A stretch of 64,000 nt of DNA from a bacterium (GCA_024742665.1 JANSYA010000004.1:124001-188000); one strand, 5' to 3'; shown: positions 16,393 through 25,305, counted from the first letter of the stretch. Notes: a model not told the origin generated them from the sequence alone. Program-made: numbers and translations.

Positions 16393-19137
16393 ATGTTTCC
16401 ATCTCTCGTTACGATATACCTCGAACTCGCAGCCGGCCTGATTCTGCTCTGGCCGGGACTGCGGGCCTTCTGGCACGAACGCTCGAATCGCGTGCGCCTG
16501 TATTTTTTGCTCGCGACGCTGCTGCTGGCGTCTTCGTTTTTGATCGACGGGGTCGGCCGCCTGCTGCTCTACGAACAGCTGCTGTTCACCGATCGCTTCT
16601 TTCGCGTCGCTGAAGTTTTGCTGCTGCCCGCCGGCCTGTCGATCGTCTATCTCGGGGGCATCTTTCCCCGGCGGGTCCAACGCTGGGACTGGCGATCCGG
16701 TCGACGCGAACGCCTGCTGACGCTGATTGCAGGACTCGTACTGATCGCGGTCGGACTGGGGCTGCTGACGCTGCTCGATTTGCACTACGTCTACGATCGC
16801 CTGTACGATCCGGTGCCGGGCACGTACTACGGAACCCTGGGCCCGGTCTATGGACTCAACCGTTTGTTTTTGCCGGCCTGCCTGTTCATGGCGGCGTACG
16901 AGCAGCGGCGATTCTTGAGCTATCACGAACGCGATCCCCGCCGGGTCCACTCGCGTTATTTTATTCTGGCTCTGCTGGCGCTCGGCGCGGTGATCCTGCT
17001 GCTGTGCGGATTGCTGTTAGTATACGGCGGCTACGAAAACGAATTCATGGCCCTGCAGGCCGTGGCCTTCGTCGCCTTCGCTTTTTTTCTGCGCAACATG
17101 CTCGAAAATCTGAGCGTGAGCTACCGCGCGAATCTATTGCGCAACGGCGTGCTGCTTTCGCTGTACGCGGTGGCGCTGCTGCCGCTGTTTTATGTAATCG
17201 ATCTGCTGCTGGTGTGGATGGGACCGGAGCAATCCCTGTTCACGGCTTTCGTGCTGTGTATCCTCTTCGTAATCTTTTTTCTGAGCGGCCGCGCCCTGCG
17301 CCCCTGGATCAGCCGCCTGATCTTTAAAGAACAGGCCCGCATCGAAGATCATATCGCGCACTTCAATCAGTCGATTCTACGCCTGGGCGCGAGCGGCGAA
17401 GCGAATATCGCCCGCCAGCTGTCCGGCTTCATCGACGAAATCTTCGCGCCGCGATTGTTCGCGCTCTATTTTCCCGGCGAAAGCACGGATGACGAAAACG
17501 ATCAGACGCCTGCGATGACTGAGAATCAAACGCCCAGGGACCTGGATAAGGCTAACACGAAGACAGATGCAGCTACCAACGGTCACGCCAACGCAGATGC
17601 GAATGCGGACAGCCACGCCGGGCCCCCCGCGTCTGGAACGCAACAACTGCTCCAGGACAAATCCTTCACCCGCGCGGCGGATCTGCAGTCGATTCCTCCG
17701 GATCGCTTTCCTCCGGATCTACTGGCCTTTCTGGGCGAGCTGCGCCGGCGATCACATGGACAGCGCGGGCGCGACGCCTCGGAGCCCGGCGGCCTGCTGG
17801 CCGATCTTTTGGTCCGCGCGGAAATGGTAGGGGATCAGTCGATCATCGAAAGCCTGACGGCTCTGGCGACTTCCGGCGCCGAACTGATCCTGCCCTTTTA
17901 TGACGAAAGCACGCCGTCAGCCGGAGAGACGGGCGACTCTGAAGCGGCTGACGCGGCGCCGGCCGCCGGCGATCTACCCGAAGCGGTGCTCCTGGTCGGA
18001 CTGCTTTCTTCGGGACGGCCCCTCGACCACGACGATGCGAATCTGATGTGGTTGTTGCGCACGCCGATCTTATTGGCTCTGAAAAATCAGGAACTGCTGC
18101 GCGATGCCACCGTGCTCAAAGAAAAGCTCGAAGAAGAAAACAAGCGCATTACCCGGCGTCTGAATCAGAGCCTGAGCTCCATGTCCCGCGATCCCGAGCG
18201 TCCGGGCTTCGTCTTTCAGCCCGGCGGCGGCATGGCGAAGGTTCTCAGCCAGGCCGAGATTTTCGCCGGCCAGGACAGCCCCGTTTTGATCACCGGCGAA
18301 ACCGGCACGGGCAAAGGCGAAATCGCACGCATGATGCACGGTCTGTCGAAACGCGAGGGGCGCTTCGTTACCGTAAACTGCTCGGCGATCCCGTCCGACC
18401 TGATTGAAAACGAACTCTTCGGTCATACGAAGGGCGCCTACACCGGCGCAAGCGACGCCCAGGAAGGCCTGGTCTTTCGCGCGGAAGACGGCACGCTCTT
18501 TCTCGATGAAATCGGCGAGATGCCTCCGGAAGGCCAGACGAAGCTGCTGCGCCTGGTTCAGCACGGAGAGTACGAACCGATTGGATCCAGCGAAACCCGC
18601 AAGACCACCGCGCGCTTTCTCTTCGCGACCAATCGCGACCTGGAACTCGACGCCCAGGCCGGCCGCTTTCGGTCGGATCTGTACTTTCGCATCAGCACCT
18701 TCGAAGTTCAGCTGCCGCCCCTGCGAGAACGAAGCGATGACCTGCCGCTTTTGATCGAACACTTTCTGGAAACCGCGCGCCGCAATTTTCACCGGCCGGC
18801 CCTCCAGATGACCGCCGACGCGCGCTCGACTTTAATGCGGTACGCCTGGCCGGGCAACGTGCGCGAATTAGAAAACCTGATCTTTCGCACAGCGGTCCTC
18901 AGCGATTCCGATGTGCTCGATCAGGACCAGCTGCCGGTCATGTTTCGCGACGAACTGGATTTCAATCGCAAGCAGGTCCAGCTGGAGCGGATGGCCCAGG
19001 AACAGAGCCGACTGGAAAAGGAACTTTTACTCGAAGCTTTGCAAAAATCGGGTGGCAATCAACGGGCCGCCGCGAAGATCCTGAATATATCGCGGGGCTC
19101 GCTGCAGTATCGCCTCAAACAGCACGGTCTGTCTTAA
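16393..19137 (+). CDS. Membrane-bound sigma-54-dependent transcriptional activator
   Basis: 914 residues in three parts. Residues 1-310 form about nine hydrophobic helices, an unusual sensor for this class. Residues about 320-580 form a cytoplasmic region with GAF-like character, broken by an Asn/Ala/Asp/Thr-rich low-complexity linker (about 365-415). Residues about 610-845 are the sigma-54-interacting AAA+ domain: Walker A GETGTGKGE, the GAYTGA loop that contacts sigma-54, Walker B GTLFLDEIGEM and the arginine finger region LRERSDDLP. The end is a Fis-type helix-turn-helix (NQRAAAKILNISRGSLQYRL). It would activate sigma-54 promoters in response to a membrane or extracellular signal. There is no receiver domain. 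The next gene encodes a second activator 18 bases away. Confidence 0.93.
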   Translation: MFPSLVTIYLELAAGLILLWPGLRAFWHERSNRVRLYFLLATLLLASSFLIDGVGRLLLYEQLLFTDRFFRVAEVLLLPAGLSIVYLGGIFPRRVQRWDWRSGRRERLLTLIAGLVLIAVGLGLLTLLDLHYVYDRLYDPVPGTYYGTLGPVYGLNRLFLPACLFMAAYEQRRFLSYHERDPRRVHSRYFILALLALGAVILLLCGLLLVYGGYENEFMALQAVAFVAFAFFLRNMLENLSVSYRANLLRNGVLLSLYAVALLPLFYVIDLLLVWMGPEQSLFTAFVLCILFVIFFLSGRALRPWISRLIFKEQARIEDHIAHFNQSILRLGASGEANIARQLSGFIDEIFAPRLFALYFPGESTDDENDQTPAMTENQTPRDLDKANTKTDAATNGHANADANADSHAGPPASGTQQLLQDKSFTRAADLQSIPPDRFPPDLLAFLGELRRRSHGQRGRDASEPGGLLADLLVRAEMVGDQSIIESLTALATSGAELILPFYDESTPSAGETGDSEAADAAPAAGDLPEAVLLVGLLSSGRPLDHDDANLMWLLRTPILLALKNQELLRDATVLKEKLEEENKRITRRLNQSLSSMSRDPERPGFVFQPGGGMAKVLSQAEIFAGQDSPVLITGETGTGKGEIARMMHGLSKREGRFVTVNCSAIPSDLIENELFGHTKGAYTGASDAQEGLVFRAEDGTLFLDEIGEMPPEGQTKLLRLVQHGEYEPIGSSETRKTTARFLFATNRDLELDAQAGRFRSDLYFRISTFEVQLPPLRERSDDLPLLIEHFLETARRNFHRPALQMTADARSTLMRYAWPGNVRELENLIFRTAVLSDSDVLDQDQLPVMFRDELDFNRKQVQLERMAQEQSRLEKELLLEALQKSGGNQRAAAKILNISRGSLQYRLKQHGLS

Positions 19138-19155
19138 GCCCCATACGTACAAGCA

Positions 19156-20421
19156 ATGGAAAGCGAACTCCGCATTCTTTTAAAGCACTCCTTTATTTCG
19201 CGCAAAGACTTTCGCGAACTGCTGGCTGAATTGGAGCACAGCGCGGATCTGGAAGCCCTGCGCGCGCTGATCCTTGAAAAGCAGATTATGGATCCGCCGG
19301 ACTGGCGCGAAGCCATGCGACATCTCAAGACCACCGGTCAGGGGGAACGCACGCCCCCCGAGTCTTTTAATCAGGAGATGCTGCAAATCCAGCAGACGGC
19401 TTTAAAAGTAGCCGGCAGCGATACTTCGATCCTGCTGCTGGGGGAATCCGGCGTGGGCAAGTCCCGGCTGTCGGCCCGCATCCACCGGGAGAGCCCCCGG
19501 CGCGCGAAGCCCTTCGTGACGGTGAGCTGCGGCAGTATCCCGGAAACTCTACTTGAATCGGAGCTCTTCGGCGTGGAAAAGGGCGCCTATACCGGCGCGA
19601 ATAAATCCCGCGAAGGCCGTTTCGCCCGGGCCCACGGCGGCACAATCTTTCTGGATGAGATCGGCGAACTGACCGCCCCGCTCCAGGTGAAGCTCCTGCG
19701 GGTTATTCAGGACAAGAAGATCGAGCCCCTGGGCAGCGCCGAAGAAGTCGACGTCGACGTGCGGCTGATCACGGCGACCAACCGCGATCTCGAAGAAGAC
19801 GTGCGCACGGGGAAATTTCGCAAAGATCTGTACTTTCGCCTGAACGTTGTGCCGTTGACCCTGCTGCCCCTGCGGGAACGGCGGGAAGACATCGCGCCGC
19901 TGACGGCCTATTTCATCGAACGCTTCGCCAGCAAAAACGGTATTCGCATTGAAACCATCGATCCGCGCATCGCCGAGATTATGAACGTCTACAGCTGGCC
20001 CGGCAATATCCGCGAGCTGGAAAACTGCGTGGAACGCCTGATCGTGCTTTCCAGAGACGGCGCGCTCTCCGCCGACGATTTCCCGCCGCGCGTGCTCAAA
20101 GAAAGCGGCGGCGCGCGGGGTCCACGAAGCGGACGCCCCCGCGGCGACGGAACTGCCGCGGCCCCGGGCGATGTCCAAAATGCGGCGGGCGGCGGGGTCC
20201 CGGGCGAGGACGGGCAGCCCCCGGAAGACGGCGCGGCGGGCTTTCTCAGTTTGCGCGAGCTGGAGGAGCAGCATATCAAAGACGCCCTGGCCCGCAGCCG
20301 CGCCAGCATCAACCGGGCGGCCGGCCTGCTCGGCATCCACCGCAACACCCTTTCCCGCAAAATCGAAGAATTCGGCATCGACGCGGCGCGCTTCAAAAGA
20401 CGTCAGATTCGGCCAAATTAG
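19156..20421 (+). CDS. Sigma-54-dependent transcriptional activator, short N-terminus
   Basis: 421 residues. A helical N-terminus of about 65 residues without receiver, GAF or PAS domain precedes the AAA+ core. The core has Walker A GESGVGKS, the sigma-54 contact loop GAYTGA, Walker B GTIFLDEIGEL and the LRERREDIAP box. A Gly/Arg/Pro-rich disordered linker (about 315-365) leads to a Fis-type DNA-binding helix-turn-helix (ASINRAAGLLGIHRNTLSRKI). The short N-terminus suggests control by partner proteins or by its neighbour rather than phosphorylation. It starts 18 bases after the membrane-bound activator, so the two are likely co-expressed. Regulated promoters are unknown; no convincing -24/-12 site was found nearby. 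Confidence 0.92.
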   Translation: MESELRILLKHSFISRKDFRELLAELEHSADLEALRALILEKQIMDPPDWREAMRHLKTTGQGERTPPESFNQEMLQIQQTALKVAGSDTSILLLGESGVGKSRLSARIHRESPRRAKPFVTVSCGSIPETLLESELFGVEKGAYTGANKSREGRFARAHGGTIFLDEIGELTAPLQVKLLRVIQDKKIEPLGSAEEVDVDVRLITATNRDLEEDVRTGKFRKDLYFRLNVVPLTLLPLRERREDIAPLTAYFIERFASKNGIRIETIDPRIAEIMNVYSWPGNIRELENCVERLIVLSRDGALSADDFPPRVLKESGGARGPRSGRPRGDGTAAAPGDVQNAAGGGVPGEDGQPPEDGAAGFLSLRELEEQHIKDALARSRASINRAAGLLGIHRNTLSRKIEEFGIDAARFKRRQIRPN

Positions 20422-20520
20422 TTCTTAAAAAAAAGGCGAATCCGTCCGACTTCAGAAAGAGGAGCTGGCGCAGCACCGCGGCGCTCTCCGGTAACGAAGC
20501 ACCCACACGGACTTATTCGC

Positions 20521-21360
20521 ATGAAAAACAAAGCAGCCCCGAAAACGAAATCGGACTCGAAACCCGCCGACGCCAACGCGCAGATTCTGGCCGCCTGGGA
20601 TCTGTATACCGACGGTGACTGGCCGGCGCTCATCGCCCTCGAAAACCAGGCTTCGAACAAAGAGGGTCCGGGCGACGATATCGCGGACCTGATCGCGGCG
20701 GCGCGCTACGAAGCCGCCGACGGCGCGTACGATCCGGGCGCAAGCGCCGAGCGCAACGGACTCTTCGGCATGCTCCGGGACGGCATGGCCGCCTGCTATC
20801 ATCACGAGTATGCGGAAGCGGCCGATCTGCTGGGCCGCTGGTTGCTGGATCGGGACTACTACGCCCCCGTCACTCTGCGTCGCTTTATTGACGCCGCTCA
20901 GGCCGGCGCGCGCTACCGTCTGCTCGGCGAAGTTTGCAAAAAATTTATTGGCAAACCCGCCCTACAAAAGACCGCCCTTGAAGGATTCTTTCTCTCAAAT
21001 TTTCATCAGGATCGCCATAAAGAAGCCGTCCTGATTTTCGAAAAGTTTCGGGAACAATTCGACGAAGTCGTGCTATTGCAAAAGGCCGCTCTGTCTCTCA
21101 TGCGGCTGGAGCGCTATCAGGAAGCCGAAGCGCTGCTCGCTCCCCTGCACGCCCGCCTCAGCGGCGCCGAATACCAGCTGCGGTACGAAGAAGTTCGCGA
21201 AAGCTATAGCGCGACGATCAAGAATCGCGCGACCCTGGCCAAAAAGAACAATCGCAGCCACGACGAGTCGATGGAACTCGGCATGGCCTATCTGTTCAGC
21301 AGCGAGTACGACAAAGCGCTTCAGATTTTCCAGGGTCTGATGAAGTCTCAGGCCGCTTAA
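20521..21360 (+). CDS. TPR-like repeat protein
   Basis: 279 residues, predicted almost entirely helical and without signal peptide. Helical pairs such as AAWDLYTDGDWPALIALE, LSLMRLERYQEAEALLAPL and LGMAYLFSSEYDKALQIFQG look like degenerate tetratricopeptide repeats, which serve as protein-binding scaffolds. Binding partners are unknown. It lies 99 bases after the second sigma-54 activator, so it could be part of that unit or have its own promoter; no strong promoter is visible. An imperfect tandem repeat follows its stop. Confidence 0.7.
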   Translation: MKNKAAPKTKSDSKPADANAQILAAWDLYTDGDWPALIALENQASNKEGPGDDIADLIAAARYEAADGAYDPGASAERNGLFGMLRDGMAACYHHEYAEAADLLGRWLLDRDYYAPVTLRRFIDAAQAGARYRLLGEVCKKFIGKPALQKTALEGFFLSNFHQDRHKEAVLIFEKFREQFDEVVLLQKAALSLMRLERYQEAEALLAPLHARLSGAEYQLRYEEVRESYSATIKNRATLAKKNNRSHDESMELGMAYLFSSEYDKALQIFQGLMKSQAA

Positions 21361-21377
21361 GGCCTACACGGCAGCCG

Positions 21378-21503
21378 GCTTGACGCCCTATGCCAGGCGC
21401 GCAACTCCCCGATGGCAGGCGACCTGACGCCCCCATGCCGGGCGCGTAACGCCCTATGGCAGGCTACTTGACGTCCCTATGGCAGGCGCTTGACGCCTGC
21501 AGC
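21378..21503. repeat. Imperfect tandem repeat, about 22-23 bp x 5 plus a partial copy
   Basis: Between the TPR-like gene and the crotonase. Copies begin at about 21378, 21401, 21424, 21446, 21468 and 21490 (partial) and follow a pattern like TTGACGCCCTATGGCAGGCGC with substitutions. Each end (GGCAGGCG) is partly complementary to the next beginning (GACGCC), so every junction can form a small hairpin. The last one, 21482-21500, is perfect: GCAGGCG, five-base loop, CGCCTGC. It may serve as a terminator for the upstream gene, although no T-run follows. Confidence 0.75.
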
Positions 21504-21523
21504 TTCGCTTTCATTGTGCGATC

Positions 21524-22324
21524 ATGAGCACAACCGATTCCGCGACATTCCAGCATCTGACGATTGAAAAAAAAGATCGCCTGGCCTGGCTTCGATTGAA
21601 CCGGCCGCCGGTCAACGATCTGACTCCCGAAGTCATTCAAGAGCTGACCGCCGCCCACCGCCTGCTCGCCGACGACGACTCCGTATGGATGGTCATTCTC
21701 GGCGGACACGGCGAAAAATTCTTTTGCAACGGGCTTTCGCCGGAATACATTCTCGCCCAGGACGCTGCGGGCCGCGAAGCGGTGTTCGCCAGCCTCTTCG
21801 ATCTCATGCGCGAAATGTATTCGTTTCCGAAAATCGAAGCGGCGGCCATCGGCGGCCACGCGATGGCCGGGGGCGCCGTGCTCGGAATCTTATGCGATTT
21901 TCGTTTCATGGCGGCGGGCAAATCACGCTTCGGATTTTCGGAAGTCGCCGCCGGATTGACCATGCCGGAGTTTTTACTCGGCATCATCGAAGGCGTCGTC
22001 GGGCCGCAGCATCTCGTCGAAATCGCAATGCTTGCGAAAGCCTACCGCCCGGAAGAAGCCCTGGCGATCGGCCTGGTCAATCAGGTCTTCGAATCGGGCG
22101 AACTCGATGCAGGCGTGGAGAATTTCCTGAACGGGCTGATGGACACCCTGCCCCTGCAGAGTATGCAAAACGTCAAGGCCAGCATTCGCGCCGATCGCAA
22201 CGCGAGCCTCGAAGCCGCCTCGGTCCGCAGCCTGGAAAATCTACGACCTTTTCTTACGGGCAACTTCGACGAAGGTCTCACCGCCGTGCTCGAACGCCGC
22301 AAACCTGTATTCAAAAATACTTAA
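21524..22324 (+). CDS. Enoyl-CoA hydratase/isomerase family protein (crotonase)
   Basis: 266 residues of the crotonase fold. The oxyanion/CoA region reads EKFFCNGLSPEYI, and the second oxyanion strand HAMAGGAVLGILCDFRFMA. In hydratases the GGGCELA-type segment supplies one catalytic Glu; here it reads AGGAVLG, so that Glu is lost, while the second Glu in FGFSEVAAGL is kept. A single Glu is the pattern of delta3-delta2 enoyl-CoA isomerases, so isomerase activity is more likely than hydration (inference). No fatty-acid genes are adjacent; the gene stands alone after the tandem repeat. ATG 21524 has only a weak ribosome site. Confidence 0.85.
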   Translation: MSTTDSATFQHLTIEKKDRLAWLRLNRPPVNDLTPEVIQELTAAHRLLADDDSVWMVILGGHGEKFFCNGLSPEYILAQDAAGREAVFASLFDLMREMYSFPKIEAAAIGGHAMAGGAVLGILCDFRFMAAGKSRFGFSEVAAGLTMPEFLLGIIEGVVGPQHLVEIAMLAKAYRPEEALAIGLVNQVFESGELDAGVENFLNGLMDTLPLQSMQNVKASIRADRNASLEAASVRSLENLRPFLTGNFDEGLTAVLERRKPVFKNT

Positions 22325-22335
22325 GAAACGCCGCA

Positions 22336-22350
22336 GATCCCATCGGGATC
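22336..22350. terminator. Possible bidirectional hairpin between convergent genes
   Basis: GATCCC, a three-base loop and GGGATC form a perfect 6-bp stem, 12 bases after the crotonase stop and 19 bases beyond the stop of the convergent membrane-protein gene. There is no T-run on either side, so intrinsic termination would be weak. Confidence 0.35.
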
Positions 22351-22368
22351 CTCCGGCTCTGTCGCTCG

Positions 22369-22713
22369 TTATGCTCCGGCTCGTCCGGGCCCCAGAAGCA
22401 GAACGCGCATATCGCCGCCGGAGCGGGAAATCGCCCAGAGCAGATAGGGCGCAAACAGCAGAATGCCCAGAACCGAAGCGGCCGCCGCCAGGGCGATGCC
22501 GCCCGGAGTGAATTCATGACGCCAGGCCAACCAGAGGGCCGACAGAATCAGATAACACATAAAGTCGAAGTTGAACTGCCCCGACCAGTTGAGCGCGGTT
22601 AGATTGCCGAGAAATACCGAGAGCAGATCCCAGCCGTGATTGACTCCGGCGACACCGGTATAGGCGACGATCCCCGCGGTCATGGTCAGAAGTAAAATTC
22701 GAAGTGCGGTCAT
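22369..22713 (-). CDS. Small integral membrane protein (about 114 aa)
   Basis: Starts at ATG 22713 with GAAGGATAG upstream. Three to four hydrophobic helices (ALRILLLTMTAGIVAYTGVAG; FDFMCYLILSALWLAWRHEF; GIALAAAASVLGILLFAPYLLWAI). The length and pattern recall small DUF2834-like membrane proteins, but I cannot assign a function. The frame is open to 22794, but those residues are hydrophilic and lack a ribosome site. The two TGTA-N8-TACA dyads 70-120 bases upstream suggest repression by a dimeric regulator. Confidence 0.7.
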   Translation of the reverse strand: MTALRILLLTMTAGIVAYTGVAGVNHGWDLLSVFLGNLTALNWSGQFNFDFMCYLILSALWLAWRHEFTPGGIALAAAASVLGILLFAPYLLWAISRSGGDMRVLLLGPGRAGA

Positions 22714-22784
22714 AATATCTATCCTTCGCAGATGCTCTGATTTCAATGCTTCTTCGCCGGCCCGATCCCCTTCGCACCGACGCA

Positions 22785-22804
22785 ATTGTAGCACCCACTA
22801 CAAT
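22785..22804. promoter_or_regulatory. Operator-like inverted repeat, copy 1
   Basis: ATTGTAG and CTACAAT arms (7 bp, perfect) around a six-base centre. The core is TGTA-N8-TACA, the layout of many TetR-family and similar operators. It lies about 72 bases upstream of the small membrane-protein start. Confidence 0.6.
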
Positions 22805-22816
22805 CAAAAGAAGCGA

Positions 22817-22835
22817 CTGTAGCACGCGTTACAAG
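22817..22835. promoter_or_regulatory. Operator-like inverted repeat, copy 2
   Basis: Second TGTA-N8-TACA dyad; it shares TGTAGCAC with copy 1, the two cores being 31 bases apart (about three helical turns). The arms are less extended than in copy 1. It sits between the AEC transporter's stop and the small membrane-protein gene. Confidence 0.55.
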
Positions 22836-22877
22836 TATTTTTCCGCGGGGCCTGCCGTTTTTTCTGACGCCAGAAAT

Positions 22878-23852
22878 TCAGGCCCCGAACTGAAAGGCCA
22901 GGCAGGGCAGCACCAAAAACAGAAAGATCAGAACATTCGTTACGAAAAGATTGCCCGCGTAGTCCTGATCCAGATCGTACAGCACCGCGGCTACGACGGA
23001 ATACGTGGCCGCGGGAGCGAAAGACATGATCCACAGCACCTGCCGCACCGCCGGCGACAGTGCGGCCCCGATCGTCGCTTCCACCAGCGTTATACACAGC
23101 GCGGTGAAAGCCGGCACCAGCATGAATTTTATCACCGCGAAGACTCCGACTTCGAGCGCGCGCAGGTTCAGATCCCGGGAGTCGAAGCTGAGCCCCAGGG
23201 TTAAATAGTACGCGGCGACGGTCGGCACCAGCAGCACGACGACAGGTAAATCCCAGGCCGGGCGTTCCACGCCGGTGAACAGCAGGAGCAAGGCCAGCAG
23301 AGTCGCATACAGCGGTAGATAGTTCCAGCTTAAAAAGCCCCGCAAAAAATCCATCGGACGCGGCGCGCCGCTACCGGTATCGCCTGTGGCTGAGTCCCGG
23401 GCCGCACTGTGCGCGTACGGAAAGATCACCAGAAAAACATAGGGCGTAAAATAAAACGTAAAAATCGCCGCGAGGCCCAGGCCCTCTTCCCCCAGCCACA
23501 GATAACACAGCGAAGCGCACAGAGTGAAGCCGTGATTTCCCAGGCTCGCGCTGATCAGATAGACGGCCCGGCGCTTCCCGCTCAATCCCAGGAGCGGCGC
23601 GAATATGCGCCCGAAGAAAAAACCCGCGGCGACGATCGCGAAGCCGACGATGGGCAGAAAGATTTGCTCGCGATCCAGCCGCAGGCCCCAGGTCGCCCAG
23701 AAGACGATCAGCGGTTCAAAAGCGATCAGATTCATTCGCACGAGGCGGCGACTGAATTCCGGTTGCGGGCCCAGCCGCCGGCGACTTAGCGTACCCGCGA
23801 CGAAGGGCACGAGAATCACAAGCTGGAAGAGAATCAACAGCGTCGGCGACAC
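22878..23852 (-). CDS. AEC-family transporter (auxin efflux carrier type)
   Basis: Integral membrane protein with about ten helices in two sets of five, as in the AEC/bile-acid transporter fold; bacterial members export or exchange organic acids such as malate. The N-terminal helix (LLILFQLVILVPFVAGTLSRRRLG) and the last pair (SFAPAATYSVVAAVLYDLD; FVTNVLIFLFLVLPCLAFQF) are typical. Substrate unknown. The frame is open to ATG 23951, which would overlap the start of the divergent PLD gene; GTG 23852, just before the first helix, leaves an 85-base promoter region and fits the family better. Confidence 0.8.
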   Translation of the reverse strand: MSPTLLILFQLVILVPFVAGTLSRRRLGPQPEFSRRLVRMNLIAFEPLIVFWATWGLRLDREQIFLPIVGFAIVAAGFFFGRIFAPLLGLSGKRRAVYLISASLGNHGFTLCASLCYLWLGEEGLGLAAIFTFYFTPYVFLVIFPYAHSAARDSATGDTGSGAPRPMDFLRGFLSWNYLPLYATLLALLLLFTGVERPAWDLPVVVLLVPTVAAYYLTLGLSFDSRDLNLRALEVGVFAVIKFMLVPAFTALCITLVEATIGAALSPAVRQVLWIMSFAPAATYSVVAAVLYDLDQDYAGNLFVTNVLIFLFLVLPCLAFQFGA

Positions 23853-23937
23853 GCACGTCTCATCGCCGCGCCAGGTCCGCCGGTAAAGCAGGATTCGACG
23901 GGCGAAACGATTTACTGAACAAGTGTCGCTCATTATA

Positions 23938-25248
23938 ATGGAACGTTTCATAACAGAAGGCGACGATTTCTACGAAAGCGCGCTGGCGGCCATTCGCGCC
24001 GCCGATTCGCGGGTGTATCTGGAAATGTACATCTTCGCCGACGACGAAATCGGCCGGCGCTTTCATACGGCCCTGTGCGTCGCGGCTCAAGCCGGGCGTC
24101 GCATCGTCGTGATCTACGATCGCGTGGGTTCGTTTGCAACGCCCGCCGCCTTCTGGCGCGAACTGCGCGAAGCCGGAGTCCTGGTTTACGCGTACCATCC
24201 TCTGATTTTGCGTCGCCCCGGCGACGATCCGGGCTTCTTTGCGATGTGGAGCCTGGTCGCCCGATGGCTGCGGGCGCTTCGCCGCGGTTTTCTACGACGC
24301 AACCATCGCAAGACGCTAATCGTGGACGATCGAATCGCTTTCACCGGCGGCTTTAATATCATGCGCGAATGTTCGCGGAGTCTGAGCGGCCCGGGGCGCT
24401 GGCTGGATACGATGTTTATGACCGACCGGCCGATCCTGGTGCACGCCATCGAAAGTTATTTTCGCGACAGCCTCCGGCGCATTCGCGGAGCGCGGCGCGA
24501 GATCGGCGCCGACCTGAATACAATCCGTAAACGAGCGCGTGAGGCGATTTTATTCCCAGCCCATGCCGCGCGTTCCCTCGCCCTGCGTCTCCCGCGGCTG
24601 CGAATTCCAGGTCGAATAAACGCGCGAAAAAAAACGACCGCCGGTCTTCGCACGGACAAACGCAGTCGGCGCCTCGATCCTGGTTATTCCCGCATGGCGA
24701 TTCCCCGGGCCTTCAAGAAACTGCTTTATCACAGCGAGCGCCGCATCTATTTGACCTACCCGTACTTTGTGCCGTACGGCGGCATGCTGCGTTTGCTGCA
24801 CCATAAGGCCGCGCAGATGCAGGCTGCGCGTCGCGACGGCGCTCCCGCATCGGGCGTCGATCTGCGTATCTATTTATCGATGATCTCGGACCTGCCGTGG
24901 ATGCGCGATATTACCATGTTAATCGCGGCCCGTCTGCGAAAGCGCGGAGTGCCTGTTTATCTCTATCATGGCCGCGAGCATCGGGAGATGGCTCCGCGTT
25001 TCAGCCACTCCAAAGTGGCTCTGATCGACGACTGGTGCGGTCTGGGCGCGAGCAACTTCGATCGCCGCAGCATGGTCTTGAACCTGGAGTCTTTGCTGCT
25101 GCGCCATCGCGCGCCCTTTCAGAAAGACGTCGAAGATTTTTTCAGCTACCTGGAGGAACACAGCGTGCGTCTGGACGCTTCCAATCAGCAGGAATTCAAG
25201 GCCGGTTGGCGAGCCTATTTGTTGTATCCCTTTCGCCGCTGGATTTAG
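23938..25248 (+). CDS. Phospholipase D-family protein, cardiolipin synthase-like
   Basis: About 436 residues with two HKD motifs: NHRKTLIVDDRIAFTGGFN (His near residue 123) and SHSKVALIDDWCGLGASNFD (His near 356). Such tandem-HKD enzymes make cardiolipin from phosphatidylglycerol or transfer phosphatidyl groups through a phospho-His intermediate. There are no N-terminal membrane helices as in ClsA, so it resembles ClsB-type enzymes. An Arg-rich stretch (about 180-240) between the halves may hold it on membranes. ATG 23938 is preferred to ATG 23923. The single-domain receiver gene begins 57 bases downstream. Confidence 0.85.
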   Translation: MERFITEGDDFYESALAAIRAADSRVYLEMYIFADDEIGRRFHTALCVAAQAGRRIVVIYDRVGSFATPAAFWRELREAGVLVYAYHPLILRRPGDDPGFFAMWSLVARWLRALRRGFLRRNHRKTLIVDDRIAFTGGFNIMRECSRSLSGPGRWLDTMFMTDRPILVHAIESYFRDSLRRIRGARREIGADLNTIRKRAREAILFPAHAARSLALRLPRLRIPGRINARKKTTAGLRTDKRSRRLDPGYSRMAIPRAFKKLLYHSERRIYLTYPYFVPYGGMLRLLHHKAAQMQAARRDGAPASGVDLRIYLSMISDLPWMRDITMLIAARLRKRGVPVYLYHGREHREMAPRFSHSKVALIDDWCGLGASNFDRRSMVLNLESLLLRHRAPFQKDVEDFFSYLEEHSVRLDASNQQEFKAGWRAYLLYPFRRWI

Positions 25249-25305
25249 ATAACATGTGAATGAATTTTGGTTTACGCCTTCCGGTGCGGACTTCATAGTT
25301 TACAA

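Noticed and set aside
21455..21475. Sigma-54-like sequence TGGCAGGCTACTTGAC in the tandem repeat, near two sigma-54 activators
   Set aside because: Spacing fits -24/-12, but the essential GC at -12 is GA and the site is simply one unit of the repeat.
21361..21523. Possible CRISPR-like array
   Set aside because: Units are directly adjacent with no unique spacers, copies are imperfect, and no cas genes are present.
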